Of a stretch of DNA of 64,000 bases, positions 1 to 8,394 are shown piece by piece; position 1 is the first letter of the stretch; every line of letters begins with the position of its first letter. The position numbers and the translations under genes were made by a program. The DNA lies in the NCBI RefSeq assembly GCF_001611675.1, contig NZ_CP014766.1, positions 4,092,001 through 4,156,000 of the forward strand, given 5' to 3'. This stretch comes from Pontibacter akesuensis (GTDB lineage: Bacteria > Bacteroidota > Bacteroidia > Cytophagales > Hymenobacteraceae). The notes below the pieces were generated by a model. It was not told the origin of the DNA, ran no database searches, and saw only the letters and a program-made list of their open reading frames with translations.

Positions 1-210
1 AATACGGTGGCGCATTTCCTTTGCCGCCTTATTTGTAAAAGTAAGTGCCAGAATATTAAAAGGGTCTACTCCGCTGTCAATCAGCTGAGCGATCCGGTAG
101 GTGAGTACCCGTGTTTTGCCTGAGCCGGCACCGGCAATAATCATGGCTGCCCCTTCTTTGTGCAGGACCGCCTGGCGTTGCGACTCGTTCAATAAACTTA
201 AATGATCCAT
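1..210 (-). CDS. UvrD/PcrA-type superfamily 1 DNA helicase, N-terminal fragment
   Basis: This is the first 70 codons of a gene that runs off the left edge on the minus strand. The start codon at 208-210 gives a protein beginning [15 protein letters not shown], the usual opening of PcrA/UvrD helicases with a Q-motif-like segment. Residues about 24-31 hold the Walker A motif AGAGSGKT, and motif Ia follows as [11 protein letters not shown]. Known members are 3'-5' ATP-dependent helicases acting in nucleotide excision repair, mismatch repair and removal of RecA from DNA. The fragment is too short to separate PcrA, UvrD and Rep. No TRCTAA-N5-TTAGTA operator (see the umuD promoter) was seen in the 290 bp upstream. 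Confidence 0.93.
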   Translation of the reverse strand, partial: MDHLSLLNESQRQAVLHKEGAAMIIAGAGSGKTRVLTYRIAQLIDSGVDPFNILALTFTNKAAKEMRHRI

Positions 211-404
211 TTCTTCTCTTCCGCGTGCGTCTTTAAACCTGTGCAATTTACGAAATACAATTCCTTTTTCAGAACGCCGCCCCTTGTTTCCTTGGCCGCT
301 CAGGTAGAAATAGCTTTGAGGCAGGTTTTGGTGGAGTGGCTGCTATTAGGAACACCTTTTGCCTCCAAAGCGTTTAGCACGTGGGCCATATAAAACAAAT
401 ACTT

Positions 405-412
405 TAACTTTG
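405..412 (+). promoter_or_regulatory. Bacteroidota -7 promoter element TAACTTTG
   Basis: TAACTTTG followed by C matches the Bacteroidota housekeeping sigma consensus TAnnTTTG. It lies about 90 bp upstream of the Sel1/ankyrin gene that starts at 503. I see no convincing -33 TTG element at the usual distance. The remainder of 211-502, between this gene and the helicase on the other strand, shows no further gene. Confidence 0.55.
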
Positions 413-502
413 CGGTAAATTGCCGCTTTGGTAGCATTTTTGATTGATAAAAGTATAGGGGAAGTCCCTTGACGCCCAGCCTTTTTAAATAACTACAGAC
501 CC

Positions 503-2209
503 ATGCAGGATACGTTACAGAGTCGTTTTACCGCTAACAGCAGAACAGTGCTCGTGCTGTTGCTTAGTCTGATGGTCCACGTGGGCATGGCACAGGCCAC
601 TAAACCCAAAACCACGCAGAAGCAACCGGCGAAAACCACTACAACGGTTAAGAAAACGGACGCTACCGCCAAGAAGCCTGCCACTACCACTGCGTCTGCT
701 ACAAAGGCTGCCGTTGTTTCAGCCAAGCCTGCGCCTGTGTCTGCGGCTGCTCCCAAGCTAAAGCGCATCTGGCGCACGCCGGCCATGGATGAGGCCATGC
801 ACCTGTATACTTCGCTTCGCTTTAAAGAGGCAGCCGGTAAATTTAGGGAGGCCGCTGCTCAACGCGACGCAGACGCCTACTATTTCCTCGGCCGCATGCA
901 CCAGTACCGCGAGCTCAAGTATGATTCGGTAAAGATTGACACGGTGAAGCAGGTGCTGCATGCCGAGAAGTATTTTTCGGCTAACCGCGACTCTGCCCGC
1001 CACTACTACCAGATGGCGCTCGACAGCGGCAGTGTGATGGGGCACCTCGGTATGGCCGAGCAAATGACGATTCGTTCCAAAGACGACAAGCAGGAGTTTA
1101 CGCAGCACATGCGCACGGCAGCCATCACAATCCGGGAGAAAGCGGTGGAGGGCGATGCCTTCAGCAACCGCATTCTGGGCAGTATGTACTACACCGGTTA
1201 CGGGGAGTTGAAAGATTTTGGCCTGGCTTACAACTACCTGCGCCGCGCCGCTGAAAGTAAAGATGTAGCAGCCTATGCTTCGCTGGCCAACCTGTACCTG
1301 AACGGGGAGGGCGTTGGCAAGGACTATGGAAAGGCTGTTTACTGGCTTAAGAAAGGCGTAGCTGCCCGTGAGCGCGAGGCCATGTACACCTTAGCTTTGC
1401 TGTATGATGAGGGCACCCTTGGGGAGGTGAAGATTGACAGTGCCCGTGCCCTGTACCGCGGCGCCATCTCCAAAGGCAGCGTGAATGCTTACGAGCAACT
1501 GTTGTACATCAACCAAACACCTGACCAGAAGGTGGTGATAGCGGCCATCAACCGGGACCCGGACATGCTGAAGCGCGCCATAGCCCTTGGCGGAAATGTA
1601 AATACGCAGGCGGTGCCTGAGGAGTATGATGCCAACCTGCAGAAGCGCACGCCCCTGATGCACACGGTCTATATCCCGATGCTGCTGGAGGACTACGGCG
1701 TTACGTTCATACCGGAAATTCGACTGCAAACGGCAAGTATACTGCTGCGCAAAGGAGCTGATGTGAACGCGCAGGATGCAAACGGAAAGACCGCCTTGCA
1801 TTATGTGGTGAGCAGCTCACGCATTAAAACAGAACTGTACGAGCAGGAGCAGGTGCAATTGCTGGACACCCTGATCAGGCATGGCGCTAACCCCAATATC
1901 AAAGATACGCAAGGAAATACGGCCCTGGCACAGGCACTGCAAGCCACCATCGGGCAGCACATTGGTATTCTGGAGCTGCAAAAGCTGCTCGATTCCGGCG
2001 CCGATCCAAGTATCCGCAACAACGAGGGCAAAACTCCGCTGATGCTGGCCTGTGAGATCAACTCGAACTACGAAATTATACTTGCCCTGCTGCAGGCGGG
2101 CGCTGATGTTACCCTCCGTGACAATGCAGGAAAAGCGGCCATAGACTACACGAAACACCAAAACGTGCAGAACATCCTGCTGGCCGCCGGATCCCCTAAG
2201 AAGCAGTAG
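503..2209 (+). CDS. Secreted Sel1-repeat and ankyrin-repeat protein
   Basis: A 568-residue protein with an N-terminal hydrophobic export signal (about residues 15-31, ending VGMAQA). A Thr/Lys/Ala/Pro-rich linker covers about residues 32-85. The middle (about 95-330) is made of helical Sel1/TPR-like repeats with typical phrases such as GSMYYTGYGELKDFGLAYNYLRR. The C-terminal part (about 345-560) holds ankyrin repeats, recognisable from LLRKGADVNAQDANGKTALH and ALLQAGADVTLRDNAGKAA. Both repeat types form protein-binding scaffolds, so a periplasmic or surface interaction role is inferred; no catalytic domain is visible. It is a single-gene unit with its own promoter and a hairpin terminator just downstream. 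Having Sel1 and ankyrin arrays in one secreted protein is uncommon. The partner is unknown. Confidence 0.85.
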   Translation: MQDTLQSRFTANSRTVLVLLLSLMVHVGMAQATKPKTTQKQPAKTTTTVKKTDATAKKPATTTASATKAAVVSAKPAPVSAAAPKLKRIWRTPAMDEAMHLYTSLRFKEAAGKFREAAAQRDADAYYFLGRMHQYRELKYDSVKIDTVKQVLHAEKYFSANRDSARHYYQMALDSGSVMGHLGMAEQMTIRSKDDKQEFTQHMRTAAITIREKAVEGDAFSNRILGSMYYTGYGELKDFGLAYNYLRRAAESKDVAAYASLANLYLNGEGVGKDYGKAVYWLKKGVAAREREAMYTLALLYDEGTLGEVKIDSARALYRGAISKGSVNAYEQLLYINQTPDQKVVIAAINRDPDMLKRAIALGGNVNTQAVPEEYDANLQKRTPLMHTVYIPMLLEDYGVTFIPEIRLQTASILLRKGADVNAQDANGKTALHYVVSSSRIKTELYEQEQVQLLDTLIRHGANPNIKDTQGNTALAQALQATIGQHIGILELQKLLDSGADPSIRNNEGKTPLMLACEINSNYEIILALLQAGADVTLRDNAGKAAIDYTKHQNVQNILLAAGSPKKQ

Positions 2210-2230
2210 CGGCAGCGCGTATAAAATATA

Positions 2231-2270
2231 GAAAGGCACGACTCCCGATAAGAAGCCGTGCCTTTCCTTT
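2231..2270 (+). terminator. Rho-independent terminator of the Sel1/ankyrin gene
   Basis: GAAAGGCACG (2231-2240) pairs with CGTGCCTTTC (2257-2266) across a 16-nt loop and is followed by CTTTT. It begins 21 bp after the stop codon. Confidence 0.75.
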
Positions 2271-2314
2271 TAAGCTAGGCACTTTGGCAGGGGCCATGTA
2301 AACTATTTTCTTTC

Positions 2315-2322
2315 TACCTTTG
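2315..2322 (+). promoter_or_regulatory. Bacteroidota -7 promoter element TACCTTTG
   Basis: TACCTTTG is a perfect TAnnTTTG match, 75 bp upstream of the DUF3109 start codon. No clear -33 element was identified. Confidence 0.55.
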
Positions 2323-2397
2323 TCTTGCTTTTAGTTCCGGGAAAGGGTGCTGCAGCATTGCATTCCTTAGCCTGTTTTACATTTCCTTTTTTCGATC

Positions 2398-2973
2398 ATG
2401 ATAGTTCTTCAGAATACAGTAATCAGCGACGATGTGCGCGACCAATTCTTTGTTTGCAACCTCGAGAAGTGCAAAGGCGCCTGTTGTGTGGAAGGCGACC
2501 TAGGCGCGCCGCTGGAGGAGGAGGAACTGAAGATTCTGGAGGAGAACTACGCCCACATTAAACCCTACATGACCGGCGCCGGACAGCAGGCCGTGGAAGA
2601 CCAGGGGCTTTACATTAAAGACTGGGAGGGGGATTACTCCACGCCCACCATCGGCAACCGGGAGTGTGCGTATGCTATTTACGATGCCGACAAAACGTTG
2701 AAATGCGCCATAGAGCAGGCCTACTATGACGGCAAAATCGACTGGAAAAAACCGATCTCGTGCCACCTTTACCCTATCCGCATCACCAAGTATGATGGCT
2801 TCGAAGCGCTGAACTACGACCGCTGGGGCATCTGCAGCGCCGCCTGCAACTTTGGGCAGGACCTGGGTGTGCGCGTTTACCAGTTCCTGAAGGAGCCGCT
2901 CATTCGCAAGTATGGCGAGGGCTGGTACGCGGAACTGGAGCAGCTGATGGAAAACGGCAAGAGCGGCAAGTAG
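2398..2973 (+). CDS. DUF3109 family protein (Cys-rich, YkgJ-like)
   Basis: A 191-residue protein with a full-length match in style to the DUF3109 family, common in Bacteroidota. Conserved cysteines lie in [14 protein letters not shown] (about residues 20-33), at C89 and C98 in the middle, and in the motif SCHLYPIRI followed by [10 protein letters not shown]. The spacing resembles YkgJ-type zinc or iron-sulphur cluster binding proteins, which suggests metal binding; no enzymatic role is established for the family. It is cytosolic, with no signal peptide. It sits alone between a promoter and a small hypothetical gene. Confidence 0.88.
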   Translation: MIVLQNTVISDDVRDQFFVCNLEKCKGACCVEGDLGAPLEEEELKILEENYAHIKPYMTGAGQQAVEDQGLYIKDWEGDYSTPTIGNRECAYAIYDADKTLKCAIEQAYYDGKIDWKKPISCHLYPIRITKYDGFEALNYDRWGICSAACNFGQDLGVRVYQFLKEPLIRKYGEGWYAELEQLMENGKSGK

Positions 2974-3103
2974 TTTTTAAAACTGAAACCTAACCAGTAG
3001 CAAGCGCATTTCGTTTACGTGTTTCAGGGTACGCCACAGCTCTGCAGGAGTTTTTCCATGCGTATCGATTTTAAGCTAAGTTCAAGACCAATCTGTTTCC
3101 GGA

Positions 3104-3511
3104 ATGCCCTTTGAAGTTCATTACAGCTCAGACTTCTACAGAATTGAAGTGAATGTTGCGGATAATCTGCTGCGGTCGGAATGGCTGAGGGCCGTCAGTA
3201 AAGTTGAAATGGTAACCGGCGGCACGAAACTGATGGAGGCGCTGCAGGAAACTGTCGTTGAACTGGCTATTGCCGATGCAAGGGTTCTAACTGCGCTGAC
3301 CTCGGAGACAAAAGAGTGGATGGCAACGAAGTTTTACGAACTGCTGTCGAAGACAAACTTGAAGAGGCTTGCGCGGATAACGCCAAGCGACCTGTTCTCC
3401 AAAATTGCCCTGGAGTCTGTTGCTACCCGGTCTGAGGCGTTGAATATCACCAAATTCAGCGTCATGAATTTTACAGATCCAGAGGAAGGCCTTCGCTGGC
3501 TCCTGTCTTAA
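3104..3511 (+). CDS. Hypothetical protein, possibly SpoIIAA/STAS-like fold
   Basis: I do not recognise this 135-residue protein with certainty. It has no signal peptide or membrane segment. An N-terminal beta-strand-like stretch (MPFEVHYSSDFYRIEV) is followed by a helix-rich body and a short final segment, DPEEGLRWLLS. That ending (an aspartate, an acidic turn, then A/L-x-W-L) is reminiscent of SpoIIAA-like STAS/SEC14 proteins frequent in Cytophagales, but the match is weak. Codon use resembles its neighbours. Start ATG at 3104; the stop is followed by a 220-bp gap before the next gene on the same strand. Confidence 0.6.
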   Translation: MPFEVHYSSDFYRIEVNVADNLLRSEWLRAVSKVEMVTGGTKLMEALQETVVELAIADARVLTALTSETKEWMATKFYELLSKTNLKRLARITPSDLFSKIALESVATRSEALNITKFSVMNFTDPEEGLRWLLS

Positions 3512-3602
3512 TCAAAAACACTTCTCTTGTTAAATCTCCTGCTACTCGCTTCCCGCAGGTAGCTTTTAGTTCGAAAATAAAATCCAACGTATAGTAACTT
3601 GT

Positions 3603-3627
3603 TACGAATATTTCGTATACTTACGAA
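3603..3627. promoter_or_regulatory. Triple TACGAA/TTCGTA operator-like array
   Basis: TACGAA (3603-3608), TTCGTA (3612-3617) and TACGAA (3622-3627) form alternating inverted half-sites: the first pair has a 3-bp spacer and the next a 4-bp spacer. The array lies about 110 bp upstream of the plug-like gene at 3735. It looks like a binding site for a dimeric regulator; no regulator can be assigned. Confidence 0.45.
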
Positions 3628-3734
3628 GTAGTCGTAGATTGCTCTGTGCTGCCTTATCTAAAAGAAGCGGAGGGGTTAGCGAGGGAGTATTACCAGGTTA
3701 TGCGTTTTAAACTTAATCTTATAATAAAAGAGTT

Positions 3735-4379
3735 ATGATGAACAAAGAGAAATCAAACCCGCTGCAGAAACTTAGATTTCTGCTGTTAACGCCTGCCATT
3801 GCCGTTCTGGCACTCATTTCTACCACTGCCAGTGCCGAGGTAGCGCTTGAAGAAGAGTGCCTTAGCCAAAGTATGGCTACCGCTCCCCAGGATACCATCG
3901 CTAAAAAAGGAAGCGTGAGCATATCAGGAATGCCCCAGGACGGGGTGGTATACCTGGTGGACGGCGAACGTATGGACGCTGCTAAAATCAAATCCATCAA
4001 CCCTGAAAGTATTCTTAAGATTGATGTGCTGAAAGGGGAGAAGGCGCAGATGCTGGTTACAGAAGATAATCTGGAAGGTGTAATAGCTATTTCTACCAAG
4101 GCTGGGCAGCATACGGCGGAGGCAAAGGAAATGCAGCGAAAAATTGAACATATTAATGCCGCAAATGTACCGGGTGCCACTTCCAAAACTGAAACTACAG
4201 CGCAATTACCTGCAAACGCCTTGTACATCCTCGATGGGAAGGAAATAAGCCGCGAAAAGGTGCAGGCGGTTAATCCAAACTCGATTGCAACTATAGAGGT
4301 GTTGAAGGATGAAACAGCTGTGCGGCAATATGGAGAGAAGGGAAGGAACGGTGTGATAAAAATCACCACAAAGAAGTAA
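3735..4379 (+). CDS. Secreted protein with two TonB-receptor plug-like repeats
   Basis: A 214-residue exported protein. A hydrophobic segment (about 13-34, FLLLTPAIAVLALISTTASA) acts as signal peptide. Two copies of a plug-type module follow: about residues 55-105 (VYLVDGERMDAAKI, SINPESILKIDVLKGEKA, EGVIAISTKAG) and about 150-213 (LYILDGKEISREKV, VNPNSIATIEVLKDETAVRQYG, NGVIKITTK). This module is the piece of TonB-dependent receptor plugs carrying the VDG, IEVLKGxxAxxxYG and NGVIxITTK motifs. It also occurs in the tails of Bacteroidota M56/BlaR1-like peptidases. Here there is neither barrel nor peptidase, so the protein is an orphan carrier of the module. Function unknown. ATG codons at 3735 and 3738 are both possible starts. 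Confidence 0.75.
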   Translation: MMNKEKSNPLQKLRFLLLTPAIAVLALISTTASAEVALEEECLSQSMATAPQDTIAKKGSVSISGMPQDGVVYLVDGERMDAAKIKSINPESILKIDVLKGEKAQMLVTEDNLEGVIAISTKAGQHTAEAKEMQRKIEHINAANVPGATSKTETTAQLPANALYILDGKEISREKVQAVNPNSIATIEVLKDETAVRQYGEKGRNGVIKITTKK

Positions 4380-4400
4380 CAGCTTCCGGACTTACAAGTA

Positions 4401-4442
4401 AACAAGATGGCCTTCTCTGCTACGGAGAAGGCCATACTTGTT
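4401..4442. terminator. Bidirectional hairpin between convergent genes
   Basis: ATGGCCTTCTC (4407-4417) pairs with GAGAAGGCCAT (4425-4435). The stem is extended by AACAAG and CTTGTT around a one-base bulge. It serves the plug-like gene (plus strand) and the DUF6340 gene (minus strand). Confidence 0.8.
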
Positions 4443-4457
4443 TTAGGATATAGTCTG

Positions 4458-5396
4458 TTAGTAGTTCTCCAATTGCGGCAGCAGCAGGATAGCCAGTTTG
4501 TCATTTCTTTGTTTCGCCTGCCTTGCCCAGTGCTTTGCCTGTTCTTTGTTGCCCATTGCCTCATACACCACCGCCAGGTTGTAGGCTGCCCGCGCCGCAT
4601 CCTTTTTATGTTCGCCGTCTGCTATAGGCTGGAGCAGCGAAATAGCGGAAGCCCAGTCGCTGGTGGCCATTTTGAAAGCGGCATACTGCAGGTTTTTGGT
4701 GGAGTAGTAAGGGCGCACGTACGTGACAGTTTGGGGCGACAGGCGGCTCCAGTACCTCAACCCTGAATTCCATGCCAGCCCATTCACCTCTGGTCCCGCG
4801 TTTCCCATGGAGGGGCCAATAGCCAGCAGCCCACTCAGAACCGACCGCGATTGGTAAGGTGCCTCCTCCGAGAGGGTGATTTTGTCGAGTACGGTGCCGG
4901 TGCTGTCGTAGAGGGTCCAGTAGGATCTGGTAATCAGGGTATAATGCGCTGTCTTGGTTACGTCACCGTCCTCATCTTCCTCGCGCACCGTTTCCTGATC
5001 GAAAAAAGTGTTGAAATAGTCCATGGAGAGCAGCAGGTGGTGTGGGTGCTGCCTGTAAATTTCCTGCACCTGCCCAGCTGTCAATTGCTCTTGCTCCGCC
5101 TGTGCTCTGTAAGTGGAGGTGTCGCTGTGCACCAGCACAAAGGTTTCGTCCTTCATAATGGCGGCAACAGCCCCTCGAAAAGCCTCATTTGCACCATTGG
5201 CGAAAACGGCAATTTTCTTTTCCTGATTGAAGGTTAGCAGGGAAGGGTTGTACCTGTTCACGGCTACCACTTTCCACTGCGCGTTGGTAACGGCCACCTC
5301 GGGTGGCTTCACGGTGTTGATGTAGAGCTGTGAGGTGCAGCTAACCTGTACTAACGCAAGGATGCAGCACAGCAGGTAGGGGAGGTTCTTTTTCAT
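4458..5396 (-). CDS. DUF6340-like lipoprotein with TPR-type C-terminus
   Basis: A 312-residue protein starting at the ATG at 5394-5396, which gives MKKNLPYLLC followed by a lipobox ending VSC-T at Cys20, so export and lipidation are expected. An upstream in-frame ATG at 5481-5483 is rejected because it would bury the signal peptide. The segment VTNAQWKVVAVNRY and the tail (about 235-305, ATSDWASAISLLQPIADGE, AAYNLAVVYEAMGNKEQAKHWARQA), which has TPR-like helices, match the DUF6340 style of Bacteroidota lipoproteins. Function unknown. It lies downstream of the efp-accB-accC operon on the same strand but is separated from it by a strong terminator. Confidence 0.75.
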   Translation of the reverse strand: MKKNLPYLLCCILALVQVSCTSQLYINTVKPPEVAVTNAQWKVVAVNRYNPSLLTFNQEKKIAVFANGANEAFRGAVAAIMKDETFVLVHSDTSTYRAQAEQEQLTAGQVQEIYRQHPHHLLLSMDYFNTFFDQETVREEDEDGDVTKTAHYTLITRSYWTLYDSTGTVLDKITLSEEAPYQSRSVLSGLLAIGPSMGNAGPEVNGLAWNSGLRYWSRLSPQTVTYVRPYYSTKNLQYAAFKMATSDWASAISLLQPIADGEHKKDAARAAYNLAVVYEAMGNKEQAKHWARQAKQRNDKLAILLLPQLENY

Positions 5397-5446
5397 AGGC
5401 TTACAGCTGAAGGATGCTGAAAGATGATTTTGGGTTGCATGAAAAT

Positions 5447-5478
5447 ATAAAAAAAGCCCCAGCTCTACAGCTGGGGCT
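5447..5478 (-). terminator. Rho-independent terminator of the efp-accBC operon
   Basis: AGCCCCAGCT (5455-5464) pairs with AGCTGGGGCT (5469-5478) over a 4-nt loop. Read on the minus strand the hairpin is followed by a run of seven T. It lies 26 bp after the accC stop. Confidence 0.9.
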
Positions 5479-5503
5479 CTCAATTATTTTTCCTTGTTCC
5501 GGA

Positions 5504-6853
5504 TTAGTCTTTGATGGCACTAAAGTCAAAGTCCTCCAGGTACTTGGTGGTGAAGTTGCCTTCTTTAAAGCCCGGGTCATCCATCAGCTTCAGGTGAAAT
5601 GGAACCGTCGTCTTGATTCCCTCAATCACAAACTCGCTAAGCGCGCGCTTCATTTTCACAAGGGCCTCTTCGCGTGTCTGCGCGCTCACAATCAGCTTGG
5701 CGATCATGGAGTCGTAGTTCGGCGGAATGGTATAGCCCGAGTACACGTGCGAATCGATGCGAACACCGTGGCCACCCGGCATGTGCAGCGTGGTGATCTT
5801 GCCTGGGCTTGGGCGGAAATTGTTTTTCGGGTCCTCGGCGTTAATGCGGCACTCGATGGCGTGCATTTTAGGATAGTAGTTTTTGCCTGTGATTTTCAGA
5901 CCGGCTGCTACCTTTATCTGCTCCTTGATCAGGTCGTAATCAATAACTTCCTCCGTAATCGGGTGCTCCACCTGGATACGCGTGTTCATCTCCATAAAGT
6001 AGAAGTCACGGTTCTTGTCTACCAGGAACTCAATCGTACCCACACCTTCGTAGTTGATGGCAGAGGCACCGGCAATGGCAGCCTGCCCCATGCGCTCACG
6101 CAGGTCGTCGGTGATGAACGGGGAAGGGGTTTCCTCCACCAGCTTCTGGTGGCGGCGCTGGATAGAGCAGTCACGCTCGGAAAGGTGCGCTACCTGCCCG
6201 TGCTGGTCACCGATCAGCTGAATCTCGATATGGCGCGGCTCCACCACAAATTTCTCCAGGTAGATGCCGTCGTTGCCGAAAGCAGCTTTGGATTCGGTGC
6301 GGGCATCGTTCCAGGCTTTCTCAAACTCCGACTCGTTGTTCACGATGCGCATGCCGCGGCCACCGCCACCGGCTGTTGCTTTCAGAATGATAGGGTATTT
6401 GATCTTTTTGGCGATCTTCAATCCCTCCTCCACATTTTTCAAAAGCCCTTCGGAACCAGGAATGGTTGGTACGCCCGCCTTTTTCATGGTATCCTTGGCA
6501 GAGGCCTTGTCGCCCATCTGGTTGATCATCTCCGGAGAGGCACCGATGAACTTGATGCCGTTTTCGGCACAGATGCGGGAGAACTCAGCATTCTCCGACA
6601 AAAAGCCGTAGCCTGGGTGAATGGCATCGGCGTTGGTGATTTCCGCCGCCGCGATAATGTTCGGGATGTTCAGGTATGACTGCGCACTTGGGGGAGGGCC
6701 GATGCAAACGGCTTCGTCAGCAAAGCGGACGTGCAGGCTCTCTTTATCGGCAGTAGAGTATACGGCCACCGTCTTGATGCCCATCTCTTTACACGTGCGG
6801 ATAATGCGCAGGGCAATCTCGCCACGGTTGGCGATCAGTATTTTTTTAAACAT
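5504..6853 (-). CDS. accC: Biotin carboxylase subunit of acetyl-CoA carboxylase
   Basis: A 449-residue protein, the normal AccC length. It carboxylates the biotin on AccB using ATP and bicarbonate, the first half-reaction of malonyl-CoA formation for fatty acid synthesis. The N-terminal domain opens [17 protein letters not shown]. The glycine-rich ATP-grasp loop [12 protein letters not shown] is near residues 160-170. The catalytic region contains [17 protein letters not shown], and the C-terminal domain carries ECRINAEDP. It is the last gene of efp-accB-accC, separated from accB by 115 bp that hold a hairpin. The start ATG at 6851-6853 is unambiguous. Confidence 0.98.
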   Translation of the reverse strand: MFKKILIANRGEIALRIIRTCKEMGIKTVAVYSTADKESLHVRFADEAVCIGPPPSAQSYLNIPNIIAAAEITNADAIHPGYGFLSENAEFSRICAENGIKFIGASPEMINQMGDKASAKDTMKKAGVPTIPGSEGLLKNVEEGLKIAKKIKYPIILKATAGGGGRGMRIVNNESEFEKAWNDARTESKAAFGNDGIYLEKFVVEPRHIEIQLIGDQHGQVAHLSERDCSIQRRHQKLVEETPSPFITDDLRERMGQAAIAGASAINYEGVGTIEFLVDKNRDFYFMEMNTRIQVEHPITEEVIDYDLIKEQIKVAAGLKITGKNYYPKMHAIECRINAEDPKNNFRPSPGKITTLHMPGGHGVRIDSHVYSGYTIPPNYDSMIAKLIVSAQTREEALVKMKRALSEFVIEGIKTTVPFHLKLMDDPGFKEGNFTTKYLEDFDFSAIKD

Positions 6854-6905
6854 AGATTAGTTTTTGGAGATTTGAAGATTCGGAGATCTGTAATTTGCAA
6901 ACAAG

Positions 6906-6941
6906 GAAAATGGAGACGTATCAGGCAACATCTCCATTTTC
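6906..6941 (-). terminator. Intercistronic hairpin between accB and accC
   Basis: GAAAATGGAGA (6906-6916) pairs with TCTCCATTTTC (6931-6941) over a 14-nt loop. It lies within the operon, after the accB stop and before accC. It could be an attenuator, a processing site, or a partial terminator that lowers accC expression relative to accB. Confidence 0.5.
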
Positions 6942-6968
6942 TCATTTATAAATTTTCAAATCAGGAGA

Positions 6969-7460
6969 TTAGCTAGGATCTACCAGGAACAGGGGCTGGT
7001 CGTACTCCACCGGAGAGGCATTGTCCACCATCACCTTCACCACTTTGCCCGACACTTCAGACTCGATCTCGTTAAACAGCTTCATGGCTTCGATGATGCA
7101 GATAACCTGGCCTTTCTTCACCTCATCGCCTACGTTCAACAGAACGGGAGACTCTGGGCTGGCGGCGCGGTAGAAGGTACCGATCATCGGGGCCTTGATG
7201 GCTACGTAACGGCTCTCATCTGATGCCGCCGGGGCAGCCGGAGCTGCAGGTGCCGCCGAAGGAGCTGCCTGTGGAGCCGCAGCGGGAGCAGCAGGGGCAG
7301 GGGCCGCCTGATGCGAGGCGCCTGAGTCCTTTACGTACTTCACTTTCTGGTCCGGATCGCGCTTAACCGAGATCTTAAATTCTTCTGTTTCGATGTTAAC
7401 TTTGTTCAAGCCAGATTTGGCGATAAAGTCAATGAGGTCCTGGATTTCTTTCGCTTTCAT
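6969..7460 (-). CDS. accB: Biotin carboxyl carrier protein of acetyl-CoA carboxylase
   Basis: A 163-residue carrier protein. The N-terminal part (1-45) mediates complex assembly. An Ala/Pro-rich flexible linker covers about 48-80. The C-terminal biotinyl domain (about 86-162) has the canonical motif IEAMKLFNEIESE with the biotin-accepting Lys127. It shuttles carboxybiotin between biotin carboxylase and carboxyltransferase. The start codon lies 3 bp after the efp stop, so the two are co-transcribed and probably translationally coupled. The order efp-accB-accC is widely conserved. Confidence 0.97.
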   Translation of the reverse strand: MKAKEIQDLIDFIAKSGLNKVNIETEEFKISVKRDPDQKVKYVKDSGASHQAAPAPAAPAAAPQAAPSAAPAAPAAPAASDESRYVAIKAPMIGTFYRAASPESPVLLNVGDEVKKGQVICIIEAMKLFNEIESEVSGKVVKVMVDNASPVEYDQPLFLVDPS

Positions 7461-7463
7461 GTT

Positions 7464-8027
7464 TTATTTAACTCTTTCGGCGTATGAATACGTACGAGTG
7501 TCTACTTTGATTTTTTCGTCCTGGCCAATAAACAGCGGCACCTGAATAGTGGCTCCTGTTTCTACGATGGCTGGTTTGGATGCGTTCGTGGCCGTGTCGC
7601 CCTTCAGGCCCGGCTCTGTATAAGTAATAGTCAGTTCCACAAACGGCGGAATGTCGCAGGTTAGCGGCGACTCGGTTTCGGCGTGGAAAAGAATGGTTAC
7701 TTCCTGGCCCTCTTTCATCAGGTCCGCAAACGGCACCATGGCATCTTCCAACGAAACCTGCTCAAAGGTGTTCAGGTCCATAAAGTGGTAGCCCATGTCA
7801 TCTTTGTAGATGAACTGGTGCGGGCGCTGCTCCACGCGGGCAGTGGTGATTTTATGACCAGCCGAAAACGTGTTGTCAAGCACTTTGCCCGATCGAACAT
7901 TCTTCAGCTTGGTTCTTACGAACGCTGGGCCCTTGCCCGGTTTTACGTGTTGAAATTCAGTTACAACATACAAATCGTTGTTATACTCAATTACAACACC
8001 GTTTTTAATATCAGCGGTGGTTGCCAT
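7464..8027 (-). CDS. efp: Translation elongation factor P
   Basis: A 187-residue, full-length three-domain EF-P that rescues ribosomes stalled on polyproline. The N-terminal KOW-like domain carries the loop KPGKGPAFVRTKL, placing the functionally critical lysine at position 32 between Gly31 and Gly33 (equivalent to Lys34 of Escherichia coli EF-P). The OB domains include the EF-P signature near residues 150-170 (KGDTATNASKPAIVETGATIQVPLFI). First gene of the operon with accB and accC. No Lys-modification gene (epmA/epmB, ymfI) is present in the window. Confidence 0.98.
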   Translation of the reverse strand: MATTADIKNGVVIEYNNDLYVVTEFQHVKPGKGPAFVRTKLKNVRSGKVLDNTFSAGHKITTARVEQRPHQFIYKDDMGYHFMDLNTFEQVSLEDAMVPFADLMKEGQEVTILFHAETESPLTCDIPPFVELTITYTEPGLKGDTATNASKPAIVETGATIQVPLFIGQDEKIKVDTRTYSYAERVK

Positions 8028-8093
8028 ACAGGTAAACTTGGTTGATCCTTAATAAGACGGTAAAACTATGTTTGTTTTTGCTGTCTTGCAAAC

Positions 8094-8101
8094 CAAAGTT
8101 A
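8094..8101 (-). promoter_or_regulatory. -7 element of the efp operon
   Basis: Read on the minus strand the sequence is TAACTTTG, a perfect TAnnTTTG, 67 bp upstream of the efp start codon. No clear -33 element. Confidence 0.6.
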
Positions 8102-8346
8102 GTCATTCTGCTCAAAATCTCGCTACAATATCCTGTGTTTCCTGCCTTTTCCGTTTGGTGTTGCACCATCTTATACTAAGTTGCGTGAAGCCCTGGTTCG
8201 GTAGCGGGCGAGGACTGGAAGTAACCCGGCAGCAAACGAAGTATGCGTGGCTAATTTAAATTTGAGCCCGCAGCGGTATCAGAAATAGTGTGAATTGAGT
8301 TGGGCAAGTATAGGCAGTGCAAGTATAAATCTGGCTGCCGGCGCTG
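8102..8346. other. Intergenic region without a visible gene
   Basis: This is the gap between the divergent efp and TIGR02757 genes. Apart from the two flanking promoters I see only a copy of AAGTATAA near 8315. The short open frame here has no recognisable protein character. Confidence 0.6.
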
Positions 8347-8354
8347 TAACTTTG
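8347..8354 (+). promoter_or_regulatory. -7 element TAACTTTG of the TIGR02757 gene
   Basis: TAACTTTG followed by C is a perfect TAnnTTTG match, 40 bp upstream of the start codon at 8395. Confidence 0.65.
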
Positions 8355-8394
8355 CATCCCGCACCCTGTCTCCCAAAATCAAGTATACCTGTAG

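Noticed and set aside
5414..6679. A 421-codon plus-strand open frame across accC
   Set aside because: It is antisense to a fully conserved accC and its translation shows no family pattern.
8068..8259. 63-codon open frame in the efp upstream gap
   Set aside because: It starts inside the efp promoter region and has no protein-like composition or homology pattern.
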